Positions 35,046-49,014 of a DNA stretch of 64,000 nt are shown here, in pieces (the stretch's first letter is position 1; each line of letters starts with the position of its first letter). Source of the DNA: Nymphaea colorata (Eukaryota; Streptophyta; Magnoliopsida; Nymphaeales; Nymphaeaceae); NCBI RefSeq assembly GCF_008831285.2, contig NC_045149.1, positions 18,429,035 through 18,493,034 on the forward strand, in the 5' to 3' direction. The position numbers were made by a program, and so were the translations under genes. The notes under the pieces are model-generated. The model was not told the DNA's origin, did not search any database, and worked only from the letters and a program-made list of their open reading frames with translations.

Positions 35046-36175
35046 CTCGTGTTCACCCCTATGCACAACTTTAAAAACGAAAATCAATTCAAACGTACCC
35101 TCGTACGTAAGAACGTTGTTATTGAAAACTTTTTTTTAAAGGGTGTCTTTGCTCTGAAGTCGGTGGTCATATGAGATCAGTAAGATTTTAAATCCATGAA
35201 CTTAAGATTGTACCACCCATTCGATGGTAAATTTAAGATCCAGGTTACCACTCGAAAATTTTCTAAAACACAATGCAGTATTAGATCAAGGATCTCAGAT
35301 CCAAGGTTAACAAACACTTGCTGATATGCTTAGCAGCACCATGCATATGTGAGGGCATTTTAACAATTTTTTGAAAAAGAAAAATAATATTTCAGAGATA
35401 TTGTTTTTTTCACTTTCCATCATTAGTCCTTATGAGGAGACATCTCATTTCATAGACAACGGTTATTTCATAGACAACGGTTATTTCAGCCATTTATTTT
35501 TTGCAATATAAGCAAAAATAAACGATGTTAAAAAAGAGAGCATTACGTTGTTAGAATACATAATTCAAGAACAGCAGTATGTTTTCAATCTAGGCATAAC
35601 ATCATTGTAGATGTTCCCAAATCTATCAATCAAATAACAAAAACATTCTGTTTTTAAAACGTGTCCTTTGTTAAAAAAAAGAAAAACAAGGGTGTTTCTC
35701 ATTTATGGAATCCCAGCATTCAATAATTGCTGGGCCAATAGTTATAGACCATATTCATGTCAATATTAGACTTGGAGCTGTATTTGAGTCAATCGGGATT
35801 CTGATTCATGAGGGTGGCTTGATAAATTATAATGAATGGTTGAGAGAAAAATAAATAGAAAAAAAATACAAACTAATTTGTCCGTCATTTTCGTCTCTCA
35901 ACCATCTAACACAATGAATTAAATGGCCCTTGTGAATGAGCTGGACAAGTCTAGATAGTCATAACTACAATTCAATTTTTTTTATGATATTAATATGAAA
36001 GAATGAAGCCAAATCAATATAAATTGACCAGATTTAATGCATGTTCAGTGTTTGGATAGACATACATTTTCGCAAATAAACTGTCCGAAGCTAATTATGC
36101 GAGCTGTGGATGTCTCCTTACATTAATCATGAAGGAGAAAGCATCTATAAAAATGATGTCAGTGCATGGATTCTC

Positions 36176-36224
<49 letters not shown>

Positions 36225-37500
36225 CACATGTGTGTGTTTTGCACAACATCTTCAGCTAATTTAAGTGATTGCAACATCCAATCATGGCCAGACTAAACAT
36301 TTCTTTTATTTTTTTTTTACCTGCATAAGGTTCGTTTGTGCTATCGATCCGTGGTAGGATCTCATATCTATGAATTTAAGATTGGATCCCCTTTCTAGCC
36401 AACTTTAGATTCATGGTTTTTAACATGCATACTACTAATATCATCTCTCTCAAAACACAAACACAGTTTTTTATATGTAGTTTTGTTAACCAAGGCCAAT
36501 TCTAGTAAATGGCTCTTTTTATGACTGCATGACTATATACACACATCCTCATCACATGTGCAATGTAACACTCAAGAGATGAAGAAATGATAGTGAACAA
36601 CATTAGGAAAATTGCACTAAGAAAACTAGAGTTCAAGAAAGAAATCCTTCGACTTTAATCTCACCCTGCAAATCAATTTCCGAAACACGAGAAGTAAAAT
36701 TCAAGCAGAATGGTGAAATAGCATTGTTTTCCTTGCATCATGATATCCAAATCTCTAGCAAATAGTTAAAACAAAACCAACGTGAAGCACCAATCCATAC
36801 CATCAAATCTGCTCATTTAGGTGGATCTCATTCCATGCTAATGGAGCCATAAAAGGCCGATCATTAGTTCGGTTTTTATAAGTGCTACTTTTCTATACTA
36901 CAAACGGTGACTGTGGAAAAAAGGAAAAAGACTTCGGTCAATCTGAGGTATTGTTTCTTACCTAGTTCTTCCAGATTGAGCCCAAGTTCCCAATCCCTAC
37001 AAAAGTTTGAGAAATAAAAAAAAAATGCTTAACAAATTAGAAATACCACAAACCAATTGTGGTGACTTTGAAGACGAAGATTGACATGTTCTTTCTAATA
37101 TTATGAAACTTTCAAATAATTCGATGAGATTATAATCTAGAATTGGATTTGAATATATGGATTATATTTGGATGTGACTCCAGCAGAACGGAACTAATCA
37201 GAATCTCACACATCTCCAACTCTTACTCTCACCAGCGTGGACCCGCTCTTACGGGGTCCACCATTTTTAGGAGCGGACTTTGACGCTTTCACATCGCCTC
37301 GAAATCATCCCTACCGTCCATTTTACCAGATAAGCGGTCGTGATTCCGGAACACGAAGGCCGCTGGTTTGGGAACACGATTTAATCCGTTCTCCCGTCCC
37401 TGGGAACGCGAGGGAATCGCTGCTCCGCGTTTGGGTGCGTATTAAACTGCAAGATTTTTGGATCTCGGGGACACTTGGTGGCCAAAGGCAGGCCCCCTTT
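35046..37500. other. AT-rich divergent intergenic region between the two LEA genes
   Basis: No gene was recognised. It contains an 18-bp perfect tandem duplication (ATTTCATAGACAACGGTT, 35447-35482) and an (AT)22 array at 36178-36221. Two related segments (about 35175-35300 and 36340-36440) share phrases such as ATCCATGAA(C/T)TTAAGATTG and look like diverged copies of one dispersed repeat. Confidence 0.45.
36178..36221. repeat. (AT)22 microsatellite
   Basis: Uninterrupted AT dinucleotide run. Confidence 0.95.
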
Positions 37501-37503
37501 CAC

Positions 37504-37511
37504 CTATAAAA
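37504..37511 (+). promoter_or_regulatory. TATA box of the plus-strand LEA gene
   Basis: CTATAAAA, about 120 bases before the ATG at 37626, followed by a C-rich leader. In contrast to the minus-strand paralogue, I see no ACGT core in the preceding 400 bases. Confidence 0.65.
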
Positions 37512-37625
37512 TGGTCGTCCCTCCACCCCCTTTTCCCACCAAACCCACTCGGTTCGATCTAGGCGCGACCAACTTAACCAACCCCAACTTCGCTGTTCAG
37601 GGAGAAACAAGAAGGAAGCAATACA

Positions 37626-38824
37626 ATGGCGAGCCAGGGACAGGACATCCGCTACAAGGCTGGTGAGCTCGCCGGCCAAGCTCAGGTACAACTCCCTTTT
37701 CAATCTTATATCCAAAAGTGGGGTTCGGCGACTTCAGGTTTAGTTTGGCCCTACTTCGATAAGTTTGTTGGACTTTTTGGCCTGCCTCTGAAAAAAAAAT
37801 CCTCGCTCGGCCCCTGATTCCACCGTCAAAATACGGTCGAAACACCGAAATCCAGGGAGTAAGGTTGTGCCACAATGTAGAGGGTATTACCCTCAACTCG
37901 ATAAATCCGTGGTGTAAGGTTGCGCCACGATATAGAGGATATACCCTCAACTCGATACTATGTCCATTCAAAAGTACAATTAATGAACATAGCAATCGAA
38001 CTGACAACCAGACTTTCATAGTTTAATAAACTATATTATGCTCTGGAGGCTTTCCTTTGTGTCTAATTAATTTGATCTCAATGATTTTTAAAGATCTTGA
38101 GTGACTTACAATATATGTGTATGTTTTATTCAAACAAAGTTATGGGGGGTTCAAGTTCATAGCTTTATATTTGTGGGCAGGTGAAGAAGGATGAGCTGAT
38201 GGACAAGGGAAGGGACGCGGCTCAGAACGTGAAGGACAAGGCCAGCAGCGGCATGCAAGCGGCCAAGGATGCTGCCAATTCTGCCGCTGATAAGTGCTGC
38301 AGCGCCGCCGAAAGCGGCAAAAGCGCCGCCAGTGACTGCAAGAACCAGTCTAGTGGATTTCTCCAGCAGGTGATGACATGTATCTACGTGCATATGGTCC
38401 CATTTTTCACGACTAAAAGAGCTCGGTTTTTTGTTGCTTCATTGGAGAGAATTTTACTAATACACTCTAAAGTTATACATTCAGCAACACAGAGGGAGGA
38501 AGGTTCATCTCTCTTTTCTTTGTATAGACAAGAAGAAAACACAAAGCATGAGAATCCAATTGTAAACATAAACGAGTCCTTAAAAATGCAATTTGGTAGT
38601 ACAACTAGCAACTATTTCTAGCTTAAAACAATTTAAAGTTTTCAATTTTTTAAAACACAGTTTGGTGATATTACTTTATGAGCCAAGTTATAGTTTTGAT
38701 CTGACAAAAAGAAACATTGGTTGATTGGCAGACTGGGGAGCAAGCTATGAGCATGGCGCAGGGTGCTGCAGAAGCTGTGAAGAACACTCTGGGCATTGGA
38801 AGTGGCAACAACAAGAGCAGCTGA
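37626..38824 (+). CDS. Small LEA (group 3 / LEA_4-like) protein with cysteines, three exons
   Basis: The exons are 37626-37685, 38181-38369 and 38732-38824, joined in phase 0; they encode 113 residues. It starts MASQGQDIRYKAGELAGQAQ, continues with helical repeats (MDKGRDAAQNVKDKASSGMQ), ends exon 2 with SGFLQQ and closes TGEQAMSMAQGAAEAVKNTLG. Intron positions, phases and the flanking motifs LQQ|TGEQ match the LEA gene at 33565-34110, so the two are paralogues. Exon 2 here contains three cysteines (KCCSAAES and SDCKN), which is unusual for the family and absent from the neighbour; disulphide or metal binding is only a possibility. Role and location are inferred from the family: cytosolic or nuclear protection during drying. 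A TATA box lies at 37504. Confidence 0.9.
37859..37960. repeat. Two-copy tandem duplication, period 55, inside LEA intron 1
   Basis: GTAAGGTTG(T/C)GCCAC(A/G)AT and CCCTCAACTCGATA recur 55 bases apart with a few mismatches. Confidence 0.7.
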
Positions 38825-39382
38825 AGAAGATGATGAAGATGGGATCTGATTTTGTTTGCTCCCTTCTGGAGGCCATTTTCGTGTTCAAGTTGTGTCTGTG
38901 ATGTGAGATTGTGATGTGTGTGTGTTTTTCCTTCGAGTTTGCAGTTCTGTTGTCGTCGTTGTAAGGTTTTGATTCATAAATTGATGGGAGCAATTTTGAT
39001 GTTTGGTACATCGATGGTCTCTTTGCTCACTTTCATGCGTCCAAATAATTTAACTTCAACGAGCATACACTGATATATGGCTGAACTCAAGGCAAAACTA
39101 TATAGAAATCACATATAAATGGATTAGATTCAAATCGGATGTACTCTTAACTAAGTCCCATTTGTTGGACATTCTCATATTCAAACTCGAAGTCGGATTC
39201 GAATATGAATAAAGAAAGGTACGCACTATATCCAAATCCTTTTTTTTTTAACTCATATCCAAAACTGACTGTTATTTTCATATCCAAATCCGATCTAGAA
39301 TTTTAGATATACAGCGAATCAACTCACATTATTTTTAGATATACAACCAAATCAGGTCCAAGGGGATCTGAAATCAAGGATT

Positions 39383-39424
39383 GCTGAAATCTACAGTTTG
39401 TTCTTAACAAACTGTGATTTCAGC
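39383..39424. repeat. Near-perfect 20-bp-arm hairpin
   Basis: GCTGAAATCTACAGTTTGTT, then CTT, then AACAAACTGTGATTTCAGC. The arms pair over 19 bases with a single bulged T and a three-base loop. Confidence 0.9.
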
Positions 39425-39487
39425 CTCAACCCCCCAGCATGGATCTAAAATCCACGCTATATTGTAAAAGAATGTGGATGAGACCGC

Positions 39488-39507
39488 GGACCTGAGATCT
39501 CAGGTCC
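39488..39507. repeat. Perfect 20-bp palindrome
   Basis: GGACCTGAGATCTCAGGTCC is its own reverse complement. It lies 64 bases after the hairpin and may belong to the same MITE-like relic. Confidence 0.9.
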
Positions 39508-40618
39508 ATGGTAATCAAACGCGACCTCAATTATCTATATTTGGAGTCTTGTCAGACCTAAAGCACTTCAAACTCGACAAAGATCTGAATGAAAAACTGC
39601 ACACAAAACTGACGTTTAAATGAATAATCTGAATTGGATCTTACGAAAACTAACCTACCTATCAGATGTGAAATTGCCTAGCTTGCTAATTTGCTCAAAC
39701 TGTCATATATTCAATTAGCAATACTGTCATTTCTTATATACTAAGTCCATTAATTAATTAAATAATCATTGTTTTAGAAATTATTTCGATCCTTAAGAAA
39801 TCTCACTTGTAAATGAGATTAATTGGTTAATTTATTTTAAAAATTCAATCAAATGTCGATGCATGAGATCATTAATTTGTTTTAAAAACTCGATCAAATT
39901 TAGATGATCAATGAGATCACTAATTTCCAGCGCCCATTCGGTTCATTTTTCCTAGCCATTTTTCATGTATAAAATATTTTTACCATATTCATGCTTTGCA
40001 TAATTTTGTATCCTTAATCTCAGAGTTCAGCTCGTACCCTGGCCTGTTAGGGAGAATCAGATTTATATACATAGTACACATATACTTTCTGGTGCCTATA
40101 TTTTTCAAATAGCAACATTCTTAGGCGGACTTGTAAGTGTCACATAAATTTACCTCAAAATAGAGACAGATTTGAGGAACATTTGTTCAAGGGTGTCATG
40201 AAACTAGTTTAATATTTTTGAAGCAGATTCATATAATACTCACACGGTGTTCTTAGTTGAAGGCATATTGTACCGAGGCGATTAAGGAAGATGGCATGGC
40301 CGGTGACCTATATGGTTCCAATTTTATCGGATGTCTCTCAAGAGAAAACATGGCCGGTGACCTGATCACTTTACACCTCTACGGATCCGCACGTACACAG
40401 GCAAGGAAGGAGACTGGGTAGGGCCCCGCATGGGCCCAGACCCACCTCAACATTTTTATTAAAAAATTTATACTTAAATTTTAGAAGATTTCACTTGTTC
40501 TATATAAACAATTTTAAAAAATAATATTTCAGCCCTAGTCAAATTTTAGAAACTTTAACTCAGCTCCCTGAGAAAATTTTAACTCTGCCCTTAACTACAT
40601 AAGACCTGCCCTCAAAAG

Positions 40619-40788
40619 TTCAAACTAGGGCAGTTAGGAAGACACTTCATCTAATCATGCGCATGGACGGCTTGTCAAGATCAGTATTTTAATGGTCTTG
40701 AGATTCAAACTAGGGCAGTTAGGAAGACACTTCATCTAATCATGCGCATGGACGGCTTGTCAAGATCAGTATTTTAATGGTCTTGAGA
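40619..40788. repeat. Perfect 85-bp tandem duplication
   Basis: Two adjacent copies (40619-40703 and 40704-40788), each starting TTCAAACTAGGGCAGTTAGG and ending AATGGTCTTGAGA, appear identical by eye. Identity suggests a recent event or an assembly duplication. Confidence 0.95.
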
Positions 40789-42735
40789 AAGAAATTAGGT
40801 TAATCATAAAGCGGATTTGGCTCAATGAATCTTGACTGGCACACAGGCAGGAACCCTAGAATGCATAAGTAAACAAGTGCGTTGATCATAATAATAACTG
40901 TTCAAATACACAAATTATGCGAGAACATGATCTGTCTCATTAATGGCCGTCTCACATTTAGAGATTCTTTTCATATTTTATCTTCTCAAGGTCCGGCATT
41001 CATGGGGTCACCCTAGACTCTCCCGTTGCTAAACATCCAAGCTCAAGTTTTTAGTATATATGGTTACCTTTTAGTATATTTTATTATATTTCTTGAGATT
41101 TACATCCTTGGGCATATCCCTCACTGTGATCACTTGAAATTTGAGCCCATGTGATTTTGCTATCAGTCCGCTGTCACATGATTTTGCTATATATATATAT
41201 ATATATATATATAATTGAAAATATTTTTCACGTCGTACATCTCGGATTTTCATGGACATGTTAATAATTTACACTTTATTCTTACCATTTTAAATGCCTT
41301 AATCGGAATGTTAACATCGATGGGATCTCTATCCTTTTGATTAGGTGAATGAATCCATGACTAATTAATTGCTAGTTAAGAGAGGTCAAGAGTTCAATAC
41401 TTGAGGTGCTCTTTTTGTTGAGAATTGGTAGCTAGGGTGCACCTAGCTGCCTAAAACTCAGTTGTTACATGAAAGAAGAATAGACAAGATATTCATCATA
41501 ATGCTGTAGAAATCAGTTTTTTTTTTTTTCCGGCCAAGTTAAAAAGTGACCGTTAGATGGGGGTTCGGCGCATCGGCTAGGGCAAATGGTTAGCAGGTGG
41601 CTGTTCATGTGAGTGGGAGCAATACACTAGCTTATGAGCAAAGATGCGGCCCTAGACCAGAGGGTAATCAAGAAGAGTAGTTTCAGCTCTTGATGGGGCT
41701 TTGAAATACTTTCTTGCTCACCCAAAAATCGGTTGTTACATTTATGAAGGTTAATTTCTGAAGATAAGATGGAGATTATGTGCACATTCTAACTGAGTAA
41801 CCCCTAGCAACATCTTAGTGCATATGCATTTTCTAGGAGACAAGATCAAGCATCTTCAGATGTATAGTACTAGCTTTTCTAAAGTAAGCAAATTTCACCT
41901 CAAGGAGCATAGCGCGATGGGGTGGTAAGGCGACTCACAGTCAAGGACTCAATGGGTCTGAAGTTTGAATCCTATGGTCTCTGTCACGCTTTGTTGCACT
42001 ACTTTTCTATGCTGCAAACTGTTGCAAATGTGACATCTGATCATATTATAGGTCCCCAGAGGCTTGAAGAATGGTAAAACCTTAAAAGTAAAGACTAATA
42101 TGCTGTCTCAGTTTCAGGACTGTTTATTACAACTTGTTTTTCAGTGAGGCTATTGAATGTCATGGATGGCCAGAAGACTATCTTTAAATAATATTTGATA
42201 GCTGTTTATTCTCTAGCGTGTTGCTACCATGGCTCCATTGTTGAGTCCTTGTATGAAACTTCCTTTATACAAGTACATTAAATACTTGGAGATATAAAAA
42301 TAATTTCTTTCCTTTGCGTGCTAAGGACATTTAAAATGTTATTTCTTATATTAAAGTAGCTTCAAGACCATAAATGAATTCATTTTAGATTGGGAGAGAG
42401 AAAAGAGAGGGGGAAAGAATAAAAGACATTAACACTCAAAAACACAAACTTAAACCCAAATCAACATTCTTCAATACCATTAAAATGGCGTCCTCTAAAA
42501 TTGAACCGAAGATGTGGTCAATGCATGCTACACAACCCGATGGTCGCTACCCATCATTTGGAGAGAGAGAGAGAGAGAGCCGATAAAATGGGAATATATA
42601 ACAAAATTTGGGGACAAGAGGTCCCCTAAATATAAAAACAATCCGCAAAGAACAAAATTACGCAAGCAGGAGGAACAAATAAACAATACAATGCACAGAA
42701 AAATAAGAGAGAAGAAGAAAGACAAAACGGCACAG
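40789..42735. other. Intergenic, no gene recognised
   Basis: AT-rich. It contains an AT run at about 41188-41213, a T-run near 41518-41530 and a (GA)n run near 42560-42577. No coding region or clear transposon was seen. Confidence 0.45.
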
Positions 42736-42900
42736 TCACCCAACCGCAGTCAGGCGGCGGCGCTTTATCCGAATGGCGAACTGGATATCCCCTTGCACAA
42801 GACGAGCCACAGAATCTGGTGAAGAGAAGGTGCCCCTGAAGACCCTGTTGTTGCGCTCCACCCAAATGCGCCACCAAGCTTAAATGAGCCACGGCCTCCA
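42736..42900 (-). pseudogene. Relic of a LINE (L1-type) ORF2 C-terminus
   Basis: On the minus strand this reads WWRIWVERNNRVFRG, followed by PDSVARLVQGDIQFAIRIKR and a terminal stop (TGA, 42738-42736). The W-x-I-W-x-E-R-N-x-R-x-F signature is the C-terminal reverse-transcriptase-associated zinc-binding region of plant LINEs and of related RNase H-like fragments. An in-frame TAA lies just upstream of the signature, so the copy is dead. The reverse transcriptase itself is absent, consistent with heavy 5' truncation or decay. Confidence 0.7.
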
Positions 42901-42944
42901 GACATGACCCCAAGAAGCAGTCAGGTGGGGGGAAGGACAAAAGA

Positions 42945-42975
<31 letters not shown>
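42945..42975. repeat. (GA)n microsatellite
   Basis: A GA dinucleotide run ending GAGAGAGCC. Confidence 0.9.
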
Positions 42976-44670
<1,695 letters not shown>

Positions 44671-44860
44671 GTGAAGCTTATGGACGAAAGTACATACGTG
44701 TTACATTATTGTGCTCCTCAATCTTCAATTTGCACTATTGATGCGCTGAAATGGTGTTAAGAGGCATAGGATAGCTGGCTGGCTTAAGAGTCTATGGAAA
44801 AGCAGATTTCTAGTTCGATTCTTATGGGTGCTATATTTCTTAACTGGTAGGGTATGACAT

Positions 44861-45445
44861 CTAAGTTACCATCATTGACACTGATACACCTTAGGACCCT
44901 AGAGGCAGAGGGAACAAGGGAGCCTTCCAACCTTATTTTTAGACGATAGGTTGTTAAACTTTTGCTCCCCCAAAAATGACAAACTCAACCTAAGTTACAA
45001 TCGTTGACGTCGATGCACCTCAGGACATTAGAGGTAGGGGGAATAAGGGAGTCTTAGAGCCTTATTTCTAGACAATGGGTTGTTAACCTTCTACTCGCCT
45101 GAAAATGGGATACCAAACCTAAGTTACCATCATTGATGCTGATGCACCTCAGGACCCAGAGGCAGGGGGAATAAGGGGGTCTTCAAACCTTATTTCTAGA
45201 CGATGGGTTGTTAACCTTCTACTCGCCCGGAAATGGGATACCAAACCTAAGTTACCATTATTGACACTGATACGATGGGTTGTTAACCTTCTCCTCGCCT
45301 GGAAATGGGATACCAAACCTAAGTTACCATTGTTGATATTGATACACCTCAAGACCCCAAAGGCAGGGGGAATAAGAGAGCCTTCGAGCCTTATTTCTAG
45401 ACGATGGGTTCTTAACCTTCTGCTCACCCACAAACGAGATACCCA
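44861..45445. repeat. 129-bp minisatellite, about 4.5 copies
   Basis: CTAAGTTAC begins units at 44861, 44990, 45119, 45247 and 45319, giving periods of 129, 129, 128 and 72 (one truncated unit). Each unit contains (C/T)TGATACACCT(C/T)AGGACC, GGCAG(A/G)GGGAA(C/T)AAG, a CCTTATTTCTAGACGATGGG segment and CTACTCGCC(C/T)GGAAATGGG. The array leaves a spurious open frame on the minus strand. Confidence 0.9.
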
Positions 45446-46393
45446 AAGGGTATAACTTCTATCTCTTGCTGCATATCTTGTCGAATCATATTTGGCGATT
45501 TTGGTACTTAAGTCTTGTCATCAACCGATCTATTTTTAAATCCAAATGCAAGATAACCATTCAATCTCGAATGCAAATCCGAGTTATATTGACAACAATC
45601 CATAGTGAACGTAACAGAACATAGGATGCATCAAGGTCTACTGTCTAATCTTGGAAGGCTGATGCCTTCCTGGTTCGTCTCTTGCAAGACCCACAAAAAA
45701 AAAACTCTTGCATGATTATTTGTCAATGTCTGTTGGATAAATATAATCTTCCGACGTTGATCAGCACATCCAAGCCACAAGAAAATGATTTTCACCGTAT
45801 CCGATCCAGCCCATTCGCAACTGTAACGTGCACAAAGAATGTTAAGGGTGAGGGGCTGCGGCCTTTTCGAGGTGCCTATATACCTAATCTCTTTCTTATT
45901 ATCAAGCTTCAAATCCAGTGCTAGCTAGACTTATAACTTACCAGCAGTGTTTTAATAATTTATTGTTTATATGACCGAGGGATGATAGCACGTGATGTAA
46001 GAGTAGTTATTTGCTCATTGCATTGTCATTTGGAGAATAACGTGCTTTTACCTAAATATTACTTGCATTAAAATAAATGAGCACATTCATTTCTGGTTAT
46101 GAACGGCCGCACACCACTGGTCTTCCCAATTAAGATAAGGTTATATATGCAGCCCGAACACATGTCGAGAGTGGTCTCGAACATGTCCCTAGCGGATAAT
46201 TGCCCACACCCGCTTCTCAATTTTCTTTCATTTTTACATTAAGATTGATTGATATTTACTTTGTTATACATGTAAGTGCTTTTTTAGGTACGAAAACCTG
46301 TGAATCACTGTCCCTCCATAAAAGTTTTATGGCTCTGCTACTGCCTAGCAGTGTTGAAGTTAGGTGTGGGCTTGTGTGGGCAGTTGCCTTTAC
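45446..46393. other. Intergenic, no gene recognised
   Basis: AT-rich, with no repeats or coding signatures that I can support. Confidence 0.4.
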
Positions 46394-46523
46394 CAACTCT
46401 GACTTGGGCCCCGAACACACACATGTACAAATGCATGCACACATGCATCGTATGTACACAACTCTGACTTGGGCCCCGAACACACACATGTACAAATGCA
46501 TGCACACATGCATCGTATGTACA
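46394..46523. repeat. 65-bp perfect tandem duplication
   Basis: Two adjacent copies, each starting CAACTCTGACTTGGGCCCCG and containing ACATGTACAAATGCATGCAC, with period 65. The sequence is rich in ACATG/CATG steps. Confidence 0.9.
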
Positions 46524-49014
46524 CGTGTATAAATGTGTGTTTGTGTGTGTGTGAGTATGGGCATTGTAGTAGGAATTTACTTCTCTTACTTTTTCCTTTG
46601 TCTCTAGCAACAAACTTCAGTTTCAAGACTCAATATATGTCACAGCATTGGCCAAAATGGATTTAGCACAAAAGGTAAGGAGGTGCCCATATTTACATAT
46701 GGAGGAATTTCTCTTCAATTTCTGATGGACCACCTGCTTGGTGATACCACAACCACCTCTCCCCATTTGCTTCCATCTGAATTTATTTCTGAAACTGAAC
46801 TCATTGTCTTCAACTGGAAGGCCAAGGAATGTCAAAAACAGATATTCCAACTGACCGTCTCTTTTTCCTTGTACAAGTTCAGTACATTTGTGGAAGCATT
46901 TGAAAATCCATTTGCTTCACCTTCTCTAGAGACGTAAATGGTTCAGATTCAGGACCACTGGTGCCATTGGTGGCGGAGCCACAAGGCGGCCAGTGTGGGC
47001 AGTTGCCCACACCAGCCTCACAAACTTTACTTTTTTTTTTTTTTATGTTAATAACTTCATATATTTGGTTGTTTGTATATACATATAGATGCCCCTTAAA
47101 ACATTAAGGTTATTGAACTAGTGCCCCTACCAGCCAAAATTTCATTTCTGCCTCCATTAGTGGGTGCCATATGTTGCTAGTTCCAATTAATCATGTGTTT
47201 GTTAATCAAATATAAAGTAACAGCATTCAAATGAAACACAACATATAGCGTGGTGCTGGTTCGGGTCTATGGCATAGAAAAGAGACATTGTCAGTTCGGT
47301 TTTCATGGACACTATGCTCACGTGTTTCATAACGTGGAGTTATGGTACCAAAAACTGTCTCCATGGGCAAAGGGGGGCCTTGGCCCGGGTGAGCGCAGGA
47401 ATTTTTTTTTTATATTGAAGAAAATCAATTTTTTTTAGTTTGGCCCGACCTGTCGCTCCTCTTGGCCCGACCTGCGGATCGTTTGGCGCACCCTTAAAAA
47501 AAATCGTAGCACTCCGCCCCTCACTGTCTCCTTACTAGACACCAATGCAACTCCGAATCATAAGGGTCAAATGAGAAAAAGGGGGGAGGGGGGAGCTCGG
47601 TTTTTTTCTCGGCTGCGGCGGCACCTAAGCTGCCACCATATGCAACTAATCACGGATCTTACATCAAACCCTCAAATTGATCGTTTTTTTTTGGGGGGGG
47701 TTAAACTTAACTAACCATGGTCATGTTCGGATTATTAAAACACCTAATCATCTGACTTCTTCATTAATATTTTTCGATTAGATAATAAGAAATCGACTCC
47801 TTTGCTTGAGGGAAGAACCAACTGGCCATTTTATTCCTTGTGTAGGCCTTACTCACTTCTAGGTCATTTGAAATTATAGACGAGGATGCGTGGTAAGGTA
47901 GGAGTAGGAAAATTAAATATTGTTGTAGAGGAAAGGGATCACTTTGTTAAGAGGTAAGAAAGAGTAGAAGAGGAGCTGCTAGTTTCTATAAACCATGTGG
48001 GTTAGTTGCACTCTTCTTGCTGCTTGTTTTTCACACTAGTATCTAATAAATGCTGGCCCATAATTTTCAAACCTCCACCCAATAATTTCCACATGCTGTT
48101 ACCAACATAGTCCTTTTGTTTCTCTCTCAAGTAACAAGGAATACAACCATGAGAGAGAAAGAGAGAGAAACATGGAAAAATTTATTCCACATTCACCTAA
48201 GCAAATCTTTAGATCTCAATCTAACATTTTATACATGTATACATGTACGACTTCGTTCGACTTATTGTACATGTGTGTGTGTGTGTGTATGCATACGCGC
48301 ACATGGACAAACAAACACTAAGTATATGCAGCCAATCTATACGACAAGAAGTTAGTATTAAGGTGCACTCTATGCCTCACAGTCTTCTCCAGTGCTTAGT
48401 TTCCATGAAGAGTCCAGGTAGATGCTCCTTTGTTCTCTAGTGGGTCTTCTTGTAACTATTTCGCGTATCTGACGGCAACACGTGGCGTTCGGATTCAATG
48501 GGTTCTCGTCCCGGACGTCGGTGCGGACCCAGGTGCAAGAGTGTGAGTTGTCTTTGGGTCACCCATGACAAATATGGGCCAAATATTTTATGCATTCATG
48601 CACAGACAGACATGGACAAAAAACAGATGGGTTGCCTTAGAAGATTAGTGCCTTGCTTCATTTTGTAGCATCCTGACAATTTTCATGTGTGTCCACAGTT
48701 GAGTGATCATGCTTCTTTCTTCCCCACTAACTCATCAAACCCAGGAGTTGAATTCAAAATGTTCCTCCATTAAAGAAGCTGGCTGTCTTGCTTAGTGTTC
48801 TCTTCTTTGCCTAAAAAAATGTAGAAATTTTGGAACCATGCTCATCCAGAAGTCCAAAAAATGTGACCAAATTCTTGAAGTTAGGAATGAATCCTGGTTG
48901 TGGTTGCTGGTTTAGCAAGCTTACAGGTTTTGAAAAAATAAAACTTTGACCCATCAGGTTCCGCTTGCGTTTACTTTCTTGTCCTTATGATCACCTAACG
49001 AGGTGGTGAGTCAT
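46524..49014. other. Intergenic, no gene recognised
   Basis: AT-rich. It includes a (GT)n run near 48273-48288, a poly(T) tract near 47030-47044, and a segment starting GGTGGCGGAGCCAC at about 46970 that resembles transposon-derived sequence. Confidence 0.4.

Larger units (their letters stand above)
38825..40618. other. Intergenic, with a hairpin and a dispersed repeat copy
   Basis: The first 200 bases should be the LEA 3' UTR. About 39100-39340 is built of phrases such as CATATCCAAATCCGATCTAG and ATTCGAATATGAAT, similar in style to segments near 43450 and 49015. A hairpin at 39383-39424 and a palindrome at 39488-39507 are listed separately. No gene was recognised. Confidence 0.45.

Noticed and set aside
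45149-45433. A 94-codon open frame on the minus strand with internal protein repeats
   Set aside because: It is produced by the 129-bp minisatellite; the period is a multiple of three, so the frame stays open without selection.
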